In this document: piece by piece, positions 1 to 7,185 of the stretch
Layout: the number at the start of each line of letters is the position of its first letter
Numbering within the stretch: the first letter of the stretch is position 1
Source of the DNA: Klebsiella sp. BIGb0407
GTDB taxonomy: Bacteria; Pseudomonadota; Gammaproteobacteria; Enterobacterales; Enterobacteriaceae
Assembly: GCF_024807845.1 (NCBI RefSeq)
Contig: NZ_JANUEQ010000002.1
Coordinates: forward strand, 558,001 to 622,000
DNA length: 64,000 nt
Direction of reading: 5' to 3'
The notes under the pieces: generated by a model
The model's input: only the letters and a program-made list of their open reading frames with translations
What the model was told of the DNA's origin: nothing
The model's database searches: none
Program-made: the position numbers and the translations under genes

Positions 1-78
1 TTTAAACGGCTGGTTGAAGTCACAGGAAAAAGTCGCCGTAAGCCACGTAGCAAAACTCCCGGCTCAACATCGAAATAA
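1..78 (+). CDS. 3' end of an unidentified gene
   Basis: The first 78 bases are an open frame from base 1 to a TAA at 76-78, giving a 25-residue basic, Ser/Lys/Arg-rich tail (FKRLVEVTGKSRRKPR followed by SKTPGSTSK). It converges on the HxlR gene with only 5 bp between stop codons. A basic disordered tail fits a nucleic-acid-binding protein, but the family is not recognisable and the rest lies outside the window. The frame is short, so it could also be chance. Confidence 0.4.
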   Translation, partial: FKRLVEVTGKSRRKPRSKTPGSTSK

Positions 79-83
79 TGCAG

Positions 84-482
84 TTATTCATCAATTGGCT
101 GCTTACGGGAAGCCATCACTTTCGGTAAGTTAATTTCTATCCAGTCGGCTAATGCTTCCACCTTTTCGGCCACCTCATTTCCCAATGGCGTTAAAGTATA
201 TTCCACATGAGGAGGAACAACCGGATAAGAATGACGGGTAACAAAGCCATCCGCCTCCAGCCATTGCAGAGTTTGCGCCAGCATTTTTTCACTGACTCCG
301 CCCATCTTACGTCTTAGCTCACTGAAGCGATGGGTTCCACTCTGTAAAGCAATAAGGATCAGAACCCCCCAGCGGCTGGTGACATGCTTTAGTACTTCCC
401 TGGAAGGGCAGGCTGCGGCAAATAAATCACCATCACGTTGTAGTTCAGATATCAGACGGGGTCGCACCATTAAATCACTCAT
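84..482 (-). CDS. ytfH: HxlR-family winged-helix regulator, YtfH-like
   Basis: The 132-residue protein has the HxlR layout: a conserved Cys25 in a CP..EVLKHVTSRWG segment, then a winged helix (FSELRRKMGGVSEKMLAQTL, with the wing around GFVTRHSYPVVPP). It is divergent from the quinone reductase gene, the same pairing as E. coli ytfH-ytfG (qorB). HxlR relatives such as YodB and QorR use the N-terminal cysteine to sense quinone or thiol stress and repress a neighbouring reductase. By inference this protein represses qorB and itself through the shared 91-bp spacer. The family is clear; the regulatory role is inferred from synteny. Confidence 0.85.
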   Translation of the reverse strand: MSDLMVRPRLISELQRDGDLFAAACPSREVLKHVTSRWGVLILIALQSGTHRFSELRRKMGGVSEKMLAQTLQWLEADGFVTRHSYPVVPPHVEYTLTPLGNEVAEKVEALADWIEINLPKVMASRKQPIDE

Positions 483-485
483 TGA

Positions 486-510
486 TACTTACCTTTTTGT
501 ACGTACTTAC
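486..510. promoter_or_regulatory. Candidate HxlR operator in the ytfH-qorB spacer
   Basis: The divergent spacer holds the heptamer TACTTAC twice in direct orientation, at 486-492 and 504-510, 18 bp apart. The palindrome GTACGTAC (499-506) overlaps the second copy. It lies just upstream of the ytfH start, where a repressor could block both promoters. Assignment to YtfH is by position only. Confidence 0.4.
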
Positions 511-573
511 TAAAAGTTAGCTAGGGTGTTAGTGTGACACAACATCACTAAAACATCACGCAGGAGAGTCAAA

Positions 574-1440
574 ATGTTTGCAATCACAGGTGCATCCGGT
601 CAATTAGGCCGTCTGGTTATTGAAGAGTTAGTTACCTATGTTGAAGCTGAAAAGCTGGTTGCTGTAGTCCGTAATCCGGCCAAAGTGGCAGATCTTTCCC
701 AATCCGGCGTCGTGGTTCGGGCGGCAGATTATAATGATCAGACAGCACTGACAGCCGCCTTTGCGGGCGTAGAAAAACTGCTGCTGATCTCTTCCAGTGA
801 AGTCGGGCTGCGCGTAGCACAACACCGCAAGGTGATTGAGGCTGCAAAACAGGCAGGCGTTAAACTGATCGCCTATACCAGCTTGCTGCACGCGACTGAT
901 TCTCCGCTGGCACTCGCCGCTGAACATATCGAAACCGAACAGCTGCTGGCTGACTCAGGTATTCCCTTCGTCTTGCTGCGTAATGGCTGGTATACCGAAA
1001 ACTATCTCGCTTCCCTGCCACCGGCATTGGAACATGGCGTATTTATTGGTAGCACAGGTGAAGGCAAAATCTCCGCCTCGCCGCGTGCGGATTATGCCGC
1101 TGCTGCCGCTAAAGTCCTGACTCTGGATGACCAGGCAGGTAAAGTCTATGAGCTGGCAGGTGATGATGCCTGGACGTTAAGCGAACTGGCCGCAGAAGTG
1201 GCTAAGCAAACCGCAAGCGAGCTGCACTATCAGAATCTGAGTGAGGCTGATTTTAAGGCGGCATTACTGAATGCAGGTTTACCTGAAGGACTGGCGGGCG
1301 TGCTGGCTGATTCCGATACCGGAGCGTCAAAAGGCGGCTTGTTTGATGATAAACGTCAGCTTAGTCAGTTAATTGGCCGTCCAACCGTCCCACTGAGCGT
1401 CAGCGTTAAAGAAGCATTATCTGCACTGAAAAGCGCTTAA
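574..1440 (+). CDS. qorB: NAD(P)H:quinone oxidoreductase, NmrA/QorB type
   Basis: The 288-residue protein is an atypical SDR of the NmrA/HSCARG type. The N-terminal dinucleotide motif GASGQLG is at residues 5-11, and a Rossmann sheet runs to about residue 150. It matches E. coli QorB (YtfG), which reduces quinones with NADPH in the cytoplasm. An AGGAG Shine-Dalgarno lies just upstream of the ATG. It is transcribed away from the HxlR regulator, so induction by quinone-like electrophiles is a reasonable inference. A long stem-loop follows the stop codon. Full length with no defects seen. Confidence 0.9.
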   Translation: MFAITGASGQLGRLVIEELVTYVEAEKLVAVVRNPAKVADLSQSGVVVRAADYNDQTALTAAFAGVEKLLLISSSEVGLRVAQHRKVIEAAKQAGVKLIAYTSLLHATDSPLALAAEHIETEQLLADSGIPFVLLRNGWYTENYLASLPPALEHGVFIGSTGEGKISASPRADYAAAAAKVLTLDDQAGKVYELAGDDAWTLSELAAEVAKQTASELHYQNLSEADFKAALLNAGLPEGLAGVLADSDTGASKGGLFDDKRQLSQLIGRPTVPLSVSVKEALSALKSA

Positions 1441-1441
1441 T

Positions 1442-1490
1442 CTCTGGTTCTCCCCACGGATATCCTTACACTGTGGGGAAGAGCCCAGAG
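1442..1490 (+). promoter_or_regulatory. Two-tier stem-loop between qorB and the AraC-type gene
   Basis: Outer arms CTCTGG (1442-1447) and CCAGAG (1485-1490) enclose inner arms TCCCCAC (1451-1457) and GTGGGGA (1473-1479). No T-run follows, so it is not a classical terminator. The distal arm runs into the GAGGAG ribosome-binding site (1488-1493) of the next gene, so folding could limit access to its GTG start. Confidence 0.45.
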
Positions 1491-1500
1491 GAGATATATA

Positions 1501-2328
1501 GTGCAAGGTGTTCCTGCGTCTTTCAGTGATGAACGAGACAGCGCTCAATTCCGCCATCTGCCACAGCTGGCTGGCGTTGAGCTTTATCACGCCCATATCA
1601 CCAAATATGCTTTTGAGCCTCATACCCATGAGGCTTTTGGTATTGGAGCGATTACAGGGGGAGCGGAGCGTTTTCGTTACCGCGGCGAGCAGCTGGTTGC
1701 TCCTGCGGATTCTCTGGTACTGATGAATCCTGATGAACTGCATACCGGTGAGTCCGCCAGCGATGATGGCTGGCAGTACCGGATGATTTATCTTGAGCCA
1801 GACTTTCTGGAATCCCTGACCGGGGAACGAAACTGGTGGTTTAATGCCGCCGTTAACCATGACCCGCTGCGGGCGCGGCAGATTTCTCAGCTTATTGGCG
1901 GTTTATGGCAGGTTCCGGATACCCTCGCCCAGCAAGGTCTGCTGCTCCATCTGGTTGATACCTTCCGTCCATATGCTCGTCATTCGCCAGGACATGTAAG
2001 AGATGCGGCAAACCGTTTTCTGCGAGTCCGGGAATATTTGTACGATAACTATATGCATACCATTACTCTGGAGACGCTATCCGCTCTGCTCTCTCTCAGC
2101 CCCTATCACTTTCAGCGCCAGTTTAAAGCCCATTATCATGTGACACCGCACCAGATGCTGATGGCGATTCGGCTCTGGCACGCGAAACAATTTCTCACCA
2201 CCGGCATGCCTGCGGCCGAAGTTGCTGCTCGCTGTGGGCTGACGGATCAGTCACATCTGACGAAAGCCTTTACCCGACGTTACGGTATTACTCCGGTGCG
2301 CTATCAAAAACAGGTCGCCCGCACATAG
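1501..2328 (+). CDS. AraC-family transcriptional regulator with cupin sensor domain
   Basis: The 275-residue protein has an N-terminal AraC_binding cupin half (about 20-150, with EPHTHEAFGIGAI and GDP-like turns such as LMNPDELHTGE). The C-terminal ~100 residues carry two HTH motifs (LETLSALLSLSPYHFQRQFK and AAEVAARCGLTDQSHLTKAF). The start is GTG, supported by GAGGAG 7 bp upstream. It lies immediately before a YtfF-like DMT exporter in the same direction. By inference it senses a small molecule and controls that exporter. E. coli, from memory, has no AraC gene at this spot, so it is probably a lineage-specific addition. Confidence 0.85.
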   Translation: MQGVPASFSDERDSAQFRHLPQLAGVELYHAHITKYAFEPHTHEAFGIGAITGGAERFRYRGEQLVAPADSLVLMNPDELHTGESASDDGWQYRMIYLEPDFLESLTGERNWWFNAAVNHDPLRARQISQLIGGLWQVPDTLAQQGLLLHLVDTFRPYARHSPGHVRDAANRFLRVREYLYDNYMHTITLETLSALLSLSPYHFQRQFKAHYHVTPHQMLMAIRLWHAKQFLTTGMPAAEVAARCGLTDQSHLTKAFTRRYGITPVRYQKQVART

Positions 2329-2408
2329 AAAAGCGCAACCTGGTACAATATCTCTGACACCTTCCCCCCTACACTAGCGCTATATTGTCATTATTCTGGA
2401 TTAAGAAG

Positions 2409-3389
2409 ATGTTAACTGGCGTACTCTACGCGCTGCTGGCGGGCGTGATGTGGGGACTTATCTTTGTCGGCCCGGTGATAGTCCCGGACTACTCAGCTGC
2501 CTTTCAGTCTACCGGTCGTTATCTGGCACTCGGCCTGATTGCCATTCCCATCGCCTGGCTGGGACGCCAGCGTCTGCGCACCCTAAACCGCGCAGACTGG
2601 TGGACGGCCATGAAACTCTCGACCTTTGGTAATCTGGTGTATTACCTCTGCCTCGCCAGTGCGATTCAGCGTACCGGCGCGCCGATTGCGACCATGATTA
2701 TCGGTACTCTGCCAGTGGTTATCCCTATTTTTGCCAATCTGTTGTATAGCAAACGTGATGGCAAACTGCCCTGGCGTCGTCTTGCCCCGTCCCTTGTCGC
2801 TATTGCTGCCGGGCTTATTATGGTCAATGTCGCCGAGCTGGACGGTGATGAGTCGCCTGACTTTAGCTGGTGGAGTTATATCAGCGGTATCCTGCTGGCG
2901 CTAGTGGCGGTGGTTTGCTGGGCATGGTATGCACTACGTAATGCCCGCTGGCTACGAGAGAATCCGGACAAAAATCCGATGATGTGGGCAACCGCTCAAG
3001 GATTATCGACCCTGCCTTTATCACTGGCTGGCTATATTGCGGTATGCCTTTGGACCGCACAGGATAACAGTGGTTTTGCATTGCCTTTTGGCCCACGCCC
3101 ACTGGTCTTTATCAGCCTGATGCTGGCCATCGCGATACTCTGCTCCTGGGTCGGAAACCTGTGCTGGAATATCGCCTGTCAGCGTCTGCCAACCGTTATT
3201 GCCGGGCCGCTGATGGTATTTGAGATCCTGACCGGTCTGGCTTATGCCTTTATACTGCGCCAAAGCTTTCCACCTCTACTGACACTAACAGGTATTTTAT
3301 GCCTGATTATTGGTGTAATACTGGCAATTACCGCCAAACCCGAAAAACAGGATATAGCCCTGACATCCGAATCACCGGGCAGGCGTTAA
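2409..3389 (+). CDS. ytfF: DMT-superfamily (EamA) inner-membrane transporter YtfF
   Basis: About 326 residues from the ATG at 2409. The frame could begin at a TTG at 2385, but E. coli YtfF begins at the position matching MLTGVLYALLAGVMWGLIFVG. The protein has ten predicted membrane spans in two EamA repeats (roughly 1-150 and 165-320). Stretches nearly identical to YtfF include RYLALGLIAIPIAWLGR, SAIQRTGAP and WAWYALRNARWLREN. EamA transporters export amino acids or related metabolites; the YtfF substrate is unknown. The AraC-type regulator 56-80 bp upstream may control it. Confidence 0.88.
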   Translation: MLTGVLYALLAGVMWGLIFVGPVIVPDYSAAFQSTGRYLALGLIAIPIAWLGRQRLRTLNRADWWTAMKLSTFGNLVYYLCLASAIQRTGAPIATMIIGTLPVVIPIFANLLYSKRDGKLPWRRLAPSLVAIAAGLIMVNVAELDGDESPDFSWWSYISGILLALVAVVCWAWYALRNARWLRENPDKNPMMWATAQGLSTLPLSLAGYIAVCLWTAQDNSGFALPFGPRPLVFISLMLAIAILCSWVGNLCWNIACQRLPTVIAGPLMVFEILTGLAYAFILRQSFPPLLTLTGILCLIIGVILAITAKPEKQDIALTSESPGRR

Positions 3390-3495
3390 TCTATTTATTC
3401 TCAGCGGATAAGCTTTTCTCAAATCGTTAGTTCACGCAAGGAAGCACTCATAGGATGATCGACGATAAGGTCTAATAACAAAGAAACTTATCCTC

Positions 3496-4632
3496 ATGCA
3501 CCCATGCAATACAGAACAACTGATTAACTGGCGACGTGAATTGCACCAGAATCCGGAACTTTCCAATCAGGAATTTGCCACCACCGAACGTATTACCCGC
3601 TGGCTGCAACAAGGAGATATCCGTCTACTGCCGCTGAATTTAAAGACCGGCGTAGTCGCTGAAATCGGCTACGGCGAACCCCTTATTGCCCTGCGCGCTG
3701 ATATCGACGCCTTGCCAATCGTTGAAGAAACCCAGCGTCCGTGGGCCTCAAAGACCCCGGGCGTTATGCATGCCTGCGGCCACGATATCCATACTACCGT
3801 GATGCTTGGCGTTGCTCATCGCTTGAAGCAACAAGAAGAACATCTGCCCGGCCGGGTACGCATTTTATTCCAGCCAGCCGAAGAAACCTTTAACGGCGCG
3901 CAGCAGCTGATCGATGCGGGCGCGCTAAATGATGTTCAGGCGATTTTTGGAATGCATAATGCTCCGGAGCTTCCGCTGGGTGATTTTCGCACCCGAGGCG
4001 GAGCGCTTTACGCCAATGTTGACCGCTTTGTCATTCGCATTCAGGGTAAGGGAGCCCATGCAGCAAAACCACAGGAAGGCGTCGATAGTATCGTCGTCGG
4101 GAGTCAAATTGTTCTCGCCCTGCAAACTATCCCTGCACGCATGTTCAACTCACTCGACTCAGTGGTTGTCAGCGTCACGCGCTTTAGTGCTGGCAATACC
4201 TGGAATGTCCTACCGGATACGATTGAACTGGAAGGAACCGTACGAACCCATGACTCCGCTATTCGTGGCGCTATCCCCGAGAAGATACGCGCCTTAATTC
4301 AGGGCATCGCCTCAGGTTTTGGCGCGACTGCTTCTCTTGAATGGATTGCCGGACCTCCGGCACTGATCAATACGCCGCAATGGGCTGATTTTGCTCTTGA
4401 GCTTGCGCAGAATAGCGGCTATAGCACCGCCCTCTCCTCACCGGGAATGGGGGGCGAAGATTTTGCCTTCTATTTACATCATGTTCCGGGCGTTTTTATC
4501 AATATTGGCAGTGCCAGCGACGCCGGGTTACACCATCCCAAATTCTGCCCTGATGAGGGTCTTATCGAACCCGCCGTCAATTACTTTACCGAGCTCGCAC
4601 CCCGTGCGCTTAATCTGGTGGCAGGCCTTTGA
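3496..4632 (+). CDS. M20D-family amidohydrolase (hippurate/N-acyl-amino-acid hydrolase-like)
   Basis: The 378-residue metallopeptidase shows the M20D di-metal ligand set: Cys94 and His96 in HACGHD, Glu129-Glu130 in QPAEE, His154 in GMHN, and His346-His347 near the C-terminus. A lid/dimerisation domain (about 175-285) interrupts the catalytic domain. These enzymes remove acyl groups from amino acids (hippurate, N-acetyl- or IAA-conjugates); the substrate here is not predictable. The VOC gene starts 18 bp downstream, implying one transcript. The upstream ribosome-binding site is weak. No signal peptide, so cytoplasmic. Confidence 0.85.
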   Translation: MHPCNTEQLINWRRELHQNPELSNQEFATTERITRWLQQGDIRLLPLNLKTGVVAEIGYGEPLIALRADIDALPIVEETQRPWASKTPGVMHACGHDIHTTVMLGVAHRLKQQEEHLPGRVRILFQPAEETFNGAQQLIDAGALNDVQAIFGMHNAPELPLGDFRTRGGALYANVDRFVIRIQGKGAHAAKPQEGVDSIVVGSQIVLALQTIPARMFNSLDSVVVSVTRFSAGNTWNVLPDTIELEGTVRTHDSAIRGAIPEKIRALIQGIASGFGATASLEWIAGPPALINTPQWADFALELAQNSGYSTALSSPGMGGEDFAFYLHHVPGVFINIGSASDAGLHHPKFCPDEGLIEPAVNYFTELAPRALNLVAGL

Positions 4633-4650
4633 GAAAAAAGGATATATGCA

Positions 4651-5493
4651 ATGACGCTCCCTGTACCTGTACTCGATCATGTAGTCATTAATGTCGCGAA
4701 TCAGCTTGATGAAGCCAGCGCGCTTTATCGCAGACTGGGTTTTCAGCTCTCAGAGCGTGGTCACCACAGTCTGGGCTCCAGTAATCACTTGGCCATTTTT
4801 AATGAAAACTACCTTGAATTATTGGGTTTCGAACAAGGACGTGGAGATAAACGAAAGAATATCTGGGACGCACCTTTAGGGCTGAGCGGATTAGTATGGA
4901 AAACACAAAGTGCTGCTGATGAATTTATCCATCTTGAGCAACAAGGGCTGGATGAAGCCCCTCCGGCCTCGTTTCATCGCCCTGTCCGTCTTCCGGAGGG
5001 TCATGAGACCCAGGCACGATTCAAAACGGTAAAACTGCGTCGTTCACTTATTCCCAATGGTTATAGTTTTTTCTGTCAGCACGAAACGCCAGAGGCTGTC
5101 TGGCAGGCTGACTGGCAAAGGCATCCTAACGGGGTGAAAAATATCAGTGAATTTGTGATTTCCGCGCAAAACCCTGCCCGAGCGACACGGGTATATAGCC
5201 AGCTATTTGGCGAACATCGTATCCAGGCATCCCATGACGGTGCGTTAGTTCTTAAAGCAGGTAAAGCGACGGTTCGTATCGCTTCAGAAGACTATGCCCG
5301 TCGGCGTTTCGGCACGCTGCCTGAGGATTACGACGGCACGCCGCGTATGGTGGGGTTGAGTTTTCTGGTTGAGAGTCTGGCTCAGGTGAAAACCAGTTTG
5401 CTTCACGGAGATATCCCCTTCCGTGAAGAAGAGGGGGATATTATTGTTGCTCCTGACCAGGCGTTTAACCTGGCGCTGCGGTTCCATATCTAA
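4651..5493 (+). CDS. VOC-superfamily (glyoxalase-like) protein
   Basis: The 280-residue protein starts with a VOC module (LDHVVINVANQLDEASALYRRLGFQ; metal-ligand-like His at residue 10 and a later Glu in ENYLELLG). A second half (about 165-280) repeats the fold less clearly (SEFVISAQNPARATRVYSQLFG). It resembles the Glyoxalase_3-type family of two-module VOC proteins. Function is not assigned. It shares a transcript with the M20 hydrolase upstream, with an AAAGG ribosome-binding site at about 4637. The spacing suggests a joint detoxification or catabolic step, but that is inference. Confidence 0.8.
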   Translation: MTLPVPVLDHVVINVANQLDEASALYRRLGFQLSERGHHSLGSSNHLAIFNENYLELLGFEQGRGDKRKNIWDAPLGLSGLVWKTQSAADEFIHLEQQGLDEAPPASFHRPVRLPEGHETQARFKTVKLRRSLIPNGYSFFCQHETPEAVWQADWQRHPNGVKNISEFVISAQNPARATRVYSQLFGEHRIQASHDGALVLKAGKATVRIASEDYARRRFGTLPEDYDGTPRMVGLSFLVESLAQVKTSLLHGDIPFREEEGDIIVAPDQAFNLALRFHI

Positions 5494-5514
5494 ATTGAGG
5501 CTCAGGTATAAAAA

Positions 5515-5544
5515 AGCGGAATAGGATTAACTATTCTGCTTCAG
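5515..5544 (-). terminator. Stem-loop on the left border of the rpn island
   Basis: Arms 5515-5524 and 5531-5540 form a 10-bp stem with one G-T wobble and a 6-nt loop. Read on the minus strand the stem is followed by a run of six T, so it should stop leftward transcription from rpn. The segment 5531-5544 (CTATTCTGCTTCAG) recurs inverted at 7148-7161. Confidence 0.6.
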
Positions 5545-5656
5545 TGTAATGACAAACCCTATTTTTTGGGTGATCTGGTGAATGTGGCAGACAGAGTCTG
5601 AGGGCGATATTCCTCTGCCACACCAGCATTTACGAAATATCAAAAAAGGATTATTA

Positions 5657-6115
5657 ATGGTGGTTTTACGCTCACCTTTTTTAATACCTTCTGTTTACTT
5701 TCTAGTTATTCTATTGATTACCGGAGTGCTTATAATTAAGCATATCAATAACTATTTATTATGCCGAATTTATTTAAATCAGGCTCTATTAACTAATGTG
5801 ATAATAGATGTGAGTGTTTTTATTATTTATGAAATTATTTTACTGAGTACCGGAAAAAATGACTCACTAATGGCTTATTTGCGCCATATCATCTTCAGCC
5901 AAACCGGTCATCTCCATAACACTATCGCGGTCAATGCCCTTCTGCAGCATAGTACTGGCAATTTTAAGCGTAGCTTCACGCCCACCCTTTTCAATGCCCT
6001 TCTCCATGCCCTTCTCCATGCCCTTCTGTTCAAGCTGTTCTGCGATGGTCATAAGTTGATCCTCATGTTGTGGTGCCCGTTGGGCCAGTTTACGCACAAA
6101 GGCCTCTCCATCTAA
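5657..6115 (+). CDS. Possible small membrane protein, overlapping the 3' end of rpn
   Basis: An ATG at 5657 is preceded by AAGGA (5646-5650) at ideal 6-nt spacing. It opens 152 codons whose first ~70 residues hold two hydrophobic segments (PSVYFLVILLITGVLII and NVIIDVSVFIIYEIILL). From 5867 on, the frame runs antisense to the rpn gene, including its repeats (read here as ALLHALLHALL), so that part is unlikely to be selected as protein. It may be a real two-span protein truncated by arrival of rpn, or chance in AT-rich DNA. No family recognised. Confidence 0.3.
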   Translation: MVVLRSPFLIPSVYFLVILLITGVLIIKHINNYLLCRIYLNQALLTNVIIDVSVFIIYEIILLSTGKNDSLMAYLRHIIFSQTGHLHNTIAVNALLQHSTGNFKRSFTPTLFNALLHALLHALLFKLFCDGHKLILMLWCPLGQFTHKGLSI

Positions 6116-6805
6116 GGTTTCTCCTACCTGTATAAGATAGTTTATCAGTGAAGCCAGTTGCTGTCCCGTCATGTTTTCTGTCAGCAATAAGGCGCCCAGA
6201 TTATCCAGCAACTCTGACAGATCTCGGTGATAAATATGTTTCTGTAGCAGCGTCAAGGCCGCCATACGCCGGTGTTCCATAATCTCTTCATCGGGTATGA
6301 CAGTCACATCAACCAAAGGAAAATTACCGTTATATAGCTTTTCGGCTAACCCGGGATCGTTAAACTCGTCCAGCCAGCGAGTTGAATACGGATAGGGACT
6401 GCGCCTTCCTGTATAGAACAATACGGGTATCACCAGCGGCAACTTTTTATGTCCTGCATCCAGGTGGCGTTGCATGGCGGCAACAGAGTAACGAAGCAGC
6501 CTGAACGCCATATGTTTATCAGGAGTGGACTGGTGTTCGATAAGTACGTGAATATAACCATCATCACCGGTTATGGTGCTCAGACTATAGAGCACGTCGC
6601 TAAAGTAGGGGCGCAGACTCTCTTCGACAAAGCTTCCTGACTCCAGCCTGAGAGTGCTGAAGTCACAGACAGCCTGCAATTCTGCTGGCAGATGTAATTG
6701 CATGAAATCCCGTGCCGTTTCGTGATGTGTCAGAAACTGTTTAAATATCAAGTCATGTGGGGTCGAAGCACCCTGCGCTCTTCCCTTTGCTTTCCTTGCA
6801 GCCAT
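5867..6805 (-). CDS. Rpn-family recombination-promoting nuclease / putative transposase (YhgA-like)
   Basis: About 312 residues from the ATG at 6805. A 12-bp upstream ATG overlaps the GGAG that fits 6805, so 6805 is preferred. The N-terminal half has the PD-(D/E)XK signature of the family: STPHDLIFKQFL, then SDVLYSL (catalytic Asp) and LIEHQS (Glu-x-Gln). The C-terminal part is the family's regulatory half (EIMEHRRMAALTLLQKH onward), ending in a KGMEKG repeat and a short helical tail. E. coli Rpn proteins are DNA nucleases promoting RecA-independent recombination. In studied members the gene also makes a short internal product that restrains the nuclease. No clear internal ribosome-binding site was found here. 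Confidence 0.85.
   Translation of the reverse strand: MAARKAKGRAQGASTPHDLIFKQFLTHHETARDFMQLHLPAELQAVCDFSTLRLESGSFVEESLRPYFSDVLYSLSTITGDDGYIHVLIEHQSTPDKHMAFRLLRYSVAAMQRHLDAGHKKLPLVIPVLFYTGRRSPYPYSTRWLDEFNDPGLAEKLYNGNFPLVDVTVIPDEEIMEHRRMAALTLLQKHIYHRDLSELLDNLGALLLTENMTGQQLASLINYLIQVGETLDGEAFVRKLAQRAPQHEDQLMTIAEQLEQKGMEKGMEKGIEKGGREATLKIASTMLQKGIDRDSVMEMTGLAEDDMAQISH
5988..6023 (-). repeat. Tandem 12-bp repeat inside rpn
   Basis: Three consecutive 12-bp units lie at 5988-5999, 6000-6011 and 6012-6023. The last two are identical (TTCTCCATGCCC on the plus strand) and the first differs at two bases. In the protein they encode the MEKG / IEKG repeats. In-frame gain or loss of units by slippage would vary the length of the hinge before the C-terminal tail. 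Confidence 0.8.
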
Positions 6806-6817
6806 CTCTTTCTCCAT

Positions 6818-7113
6818 TATTTCAGTTATTACCCGGATTAAATCAAAATGCCAGCCCGAATAAATTAAATCTATTAAGACAGTTACGACTTCAAATAAAG
6901 AGCTCTATTAATTAGCGATAAAAAACCAGGTATTTTAATTATGCCGGATATTATTCAAATAGTTATATTACGATGATTGTACTGAGATGAAATAGAGGCA
7001 ACATATAATCTTTCCGAGCATTAAATGTCAAGGAGTCATTAAGATATAATTTTTATATTTAATTATAAAAACGATTAATATCATAGATATTAATTTTACT
7101 TTCCAGAAATAAA
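6818..7113. other. AT-rich spacer upstream of rpn with no gene recognised
   Basis: About 300 bases of visibly AT-rich DNA lie between the rpn start and the cycA terminator. No open frame with a believable ribosome-binding site was seen. It must contain the rpn promoter, but no convincing -35/-10 pair stands out from the AT-rich background. Confidence 0.5.
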
Positions 7114-7133
7114 TTCTGGCCCGCAGGCCAGAA
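7114..7133 (-). terminator. Rho-independent terminator of cycA
   Basis: Arms TTCTGGCC (7114-7121) and GGCCAGAA (7126-7133) form an 8-bp GC-rich stem with a 4-nt loop. On the minus strand it is followed by TTTATTT. It lies about 50 bp past the cycA stop codon. Confidence 0.7.
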
Positions 7134-7147
7134 CTTCTGGAGTCAGT

Positions 7148-7180
7148 CTGAAGCAGAATAGAATTCACTATTCTGCTTTT
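7148..7180 (+). terminator. Stem-loop on the right border of the rpn island, inverted copy of the left one
   Basis: Arms AGCAGAATAG (7152-7161) and CTATTCTGCT (7168-7177) form a perfect 10-bp stem with a 6-nt loop, followed on the plus strand by TTTT. It would stop rightward transcription entering cycA from the island. The outer arm with flank (7148-7161) is the exact reverse complement of 5531-5544. Confidence 0.55.
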
Positions 7181-7185
7181 CGCCC

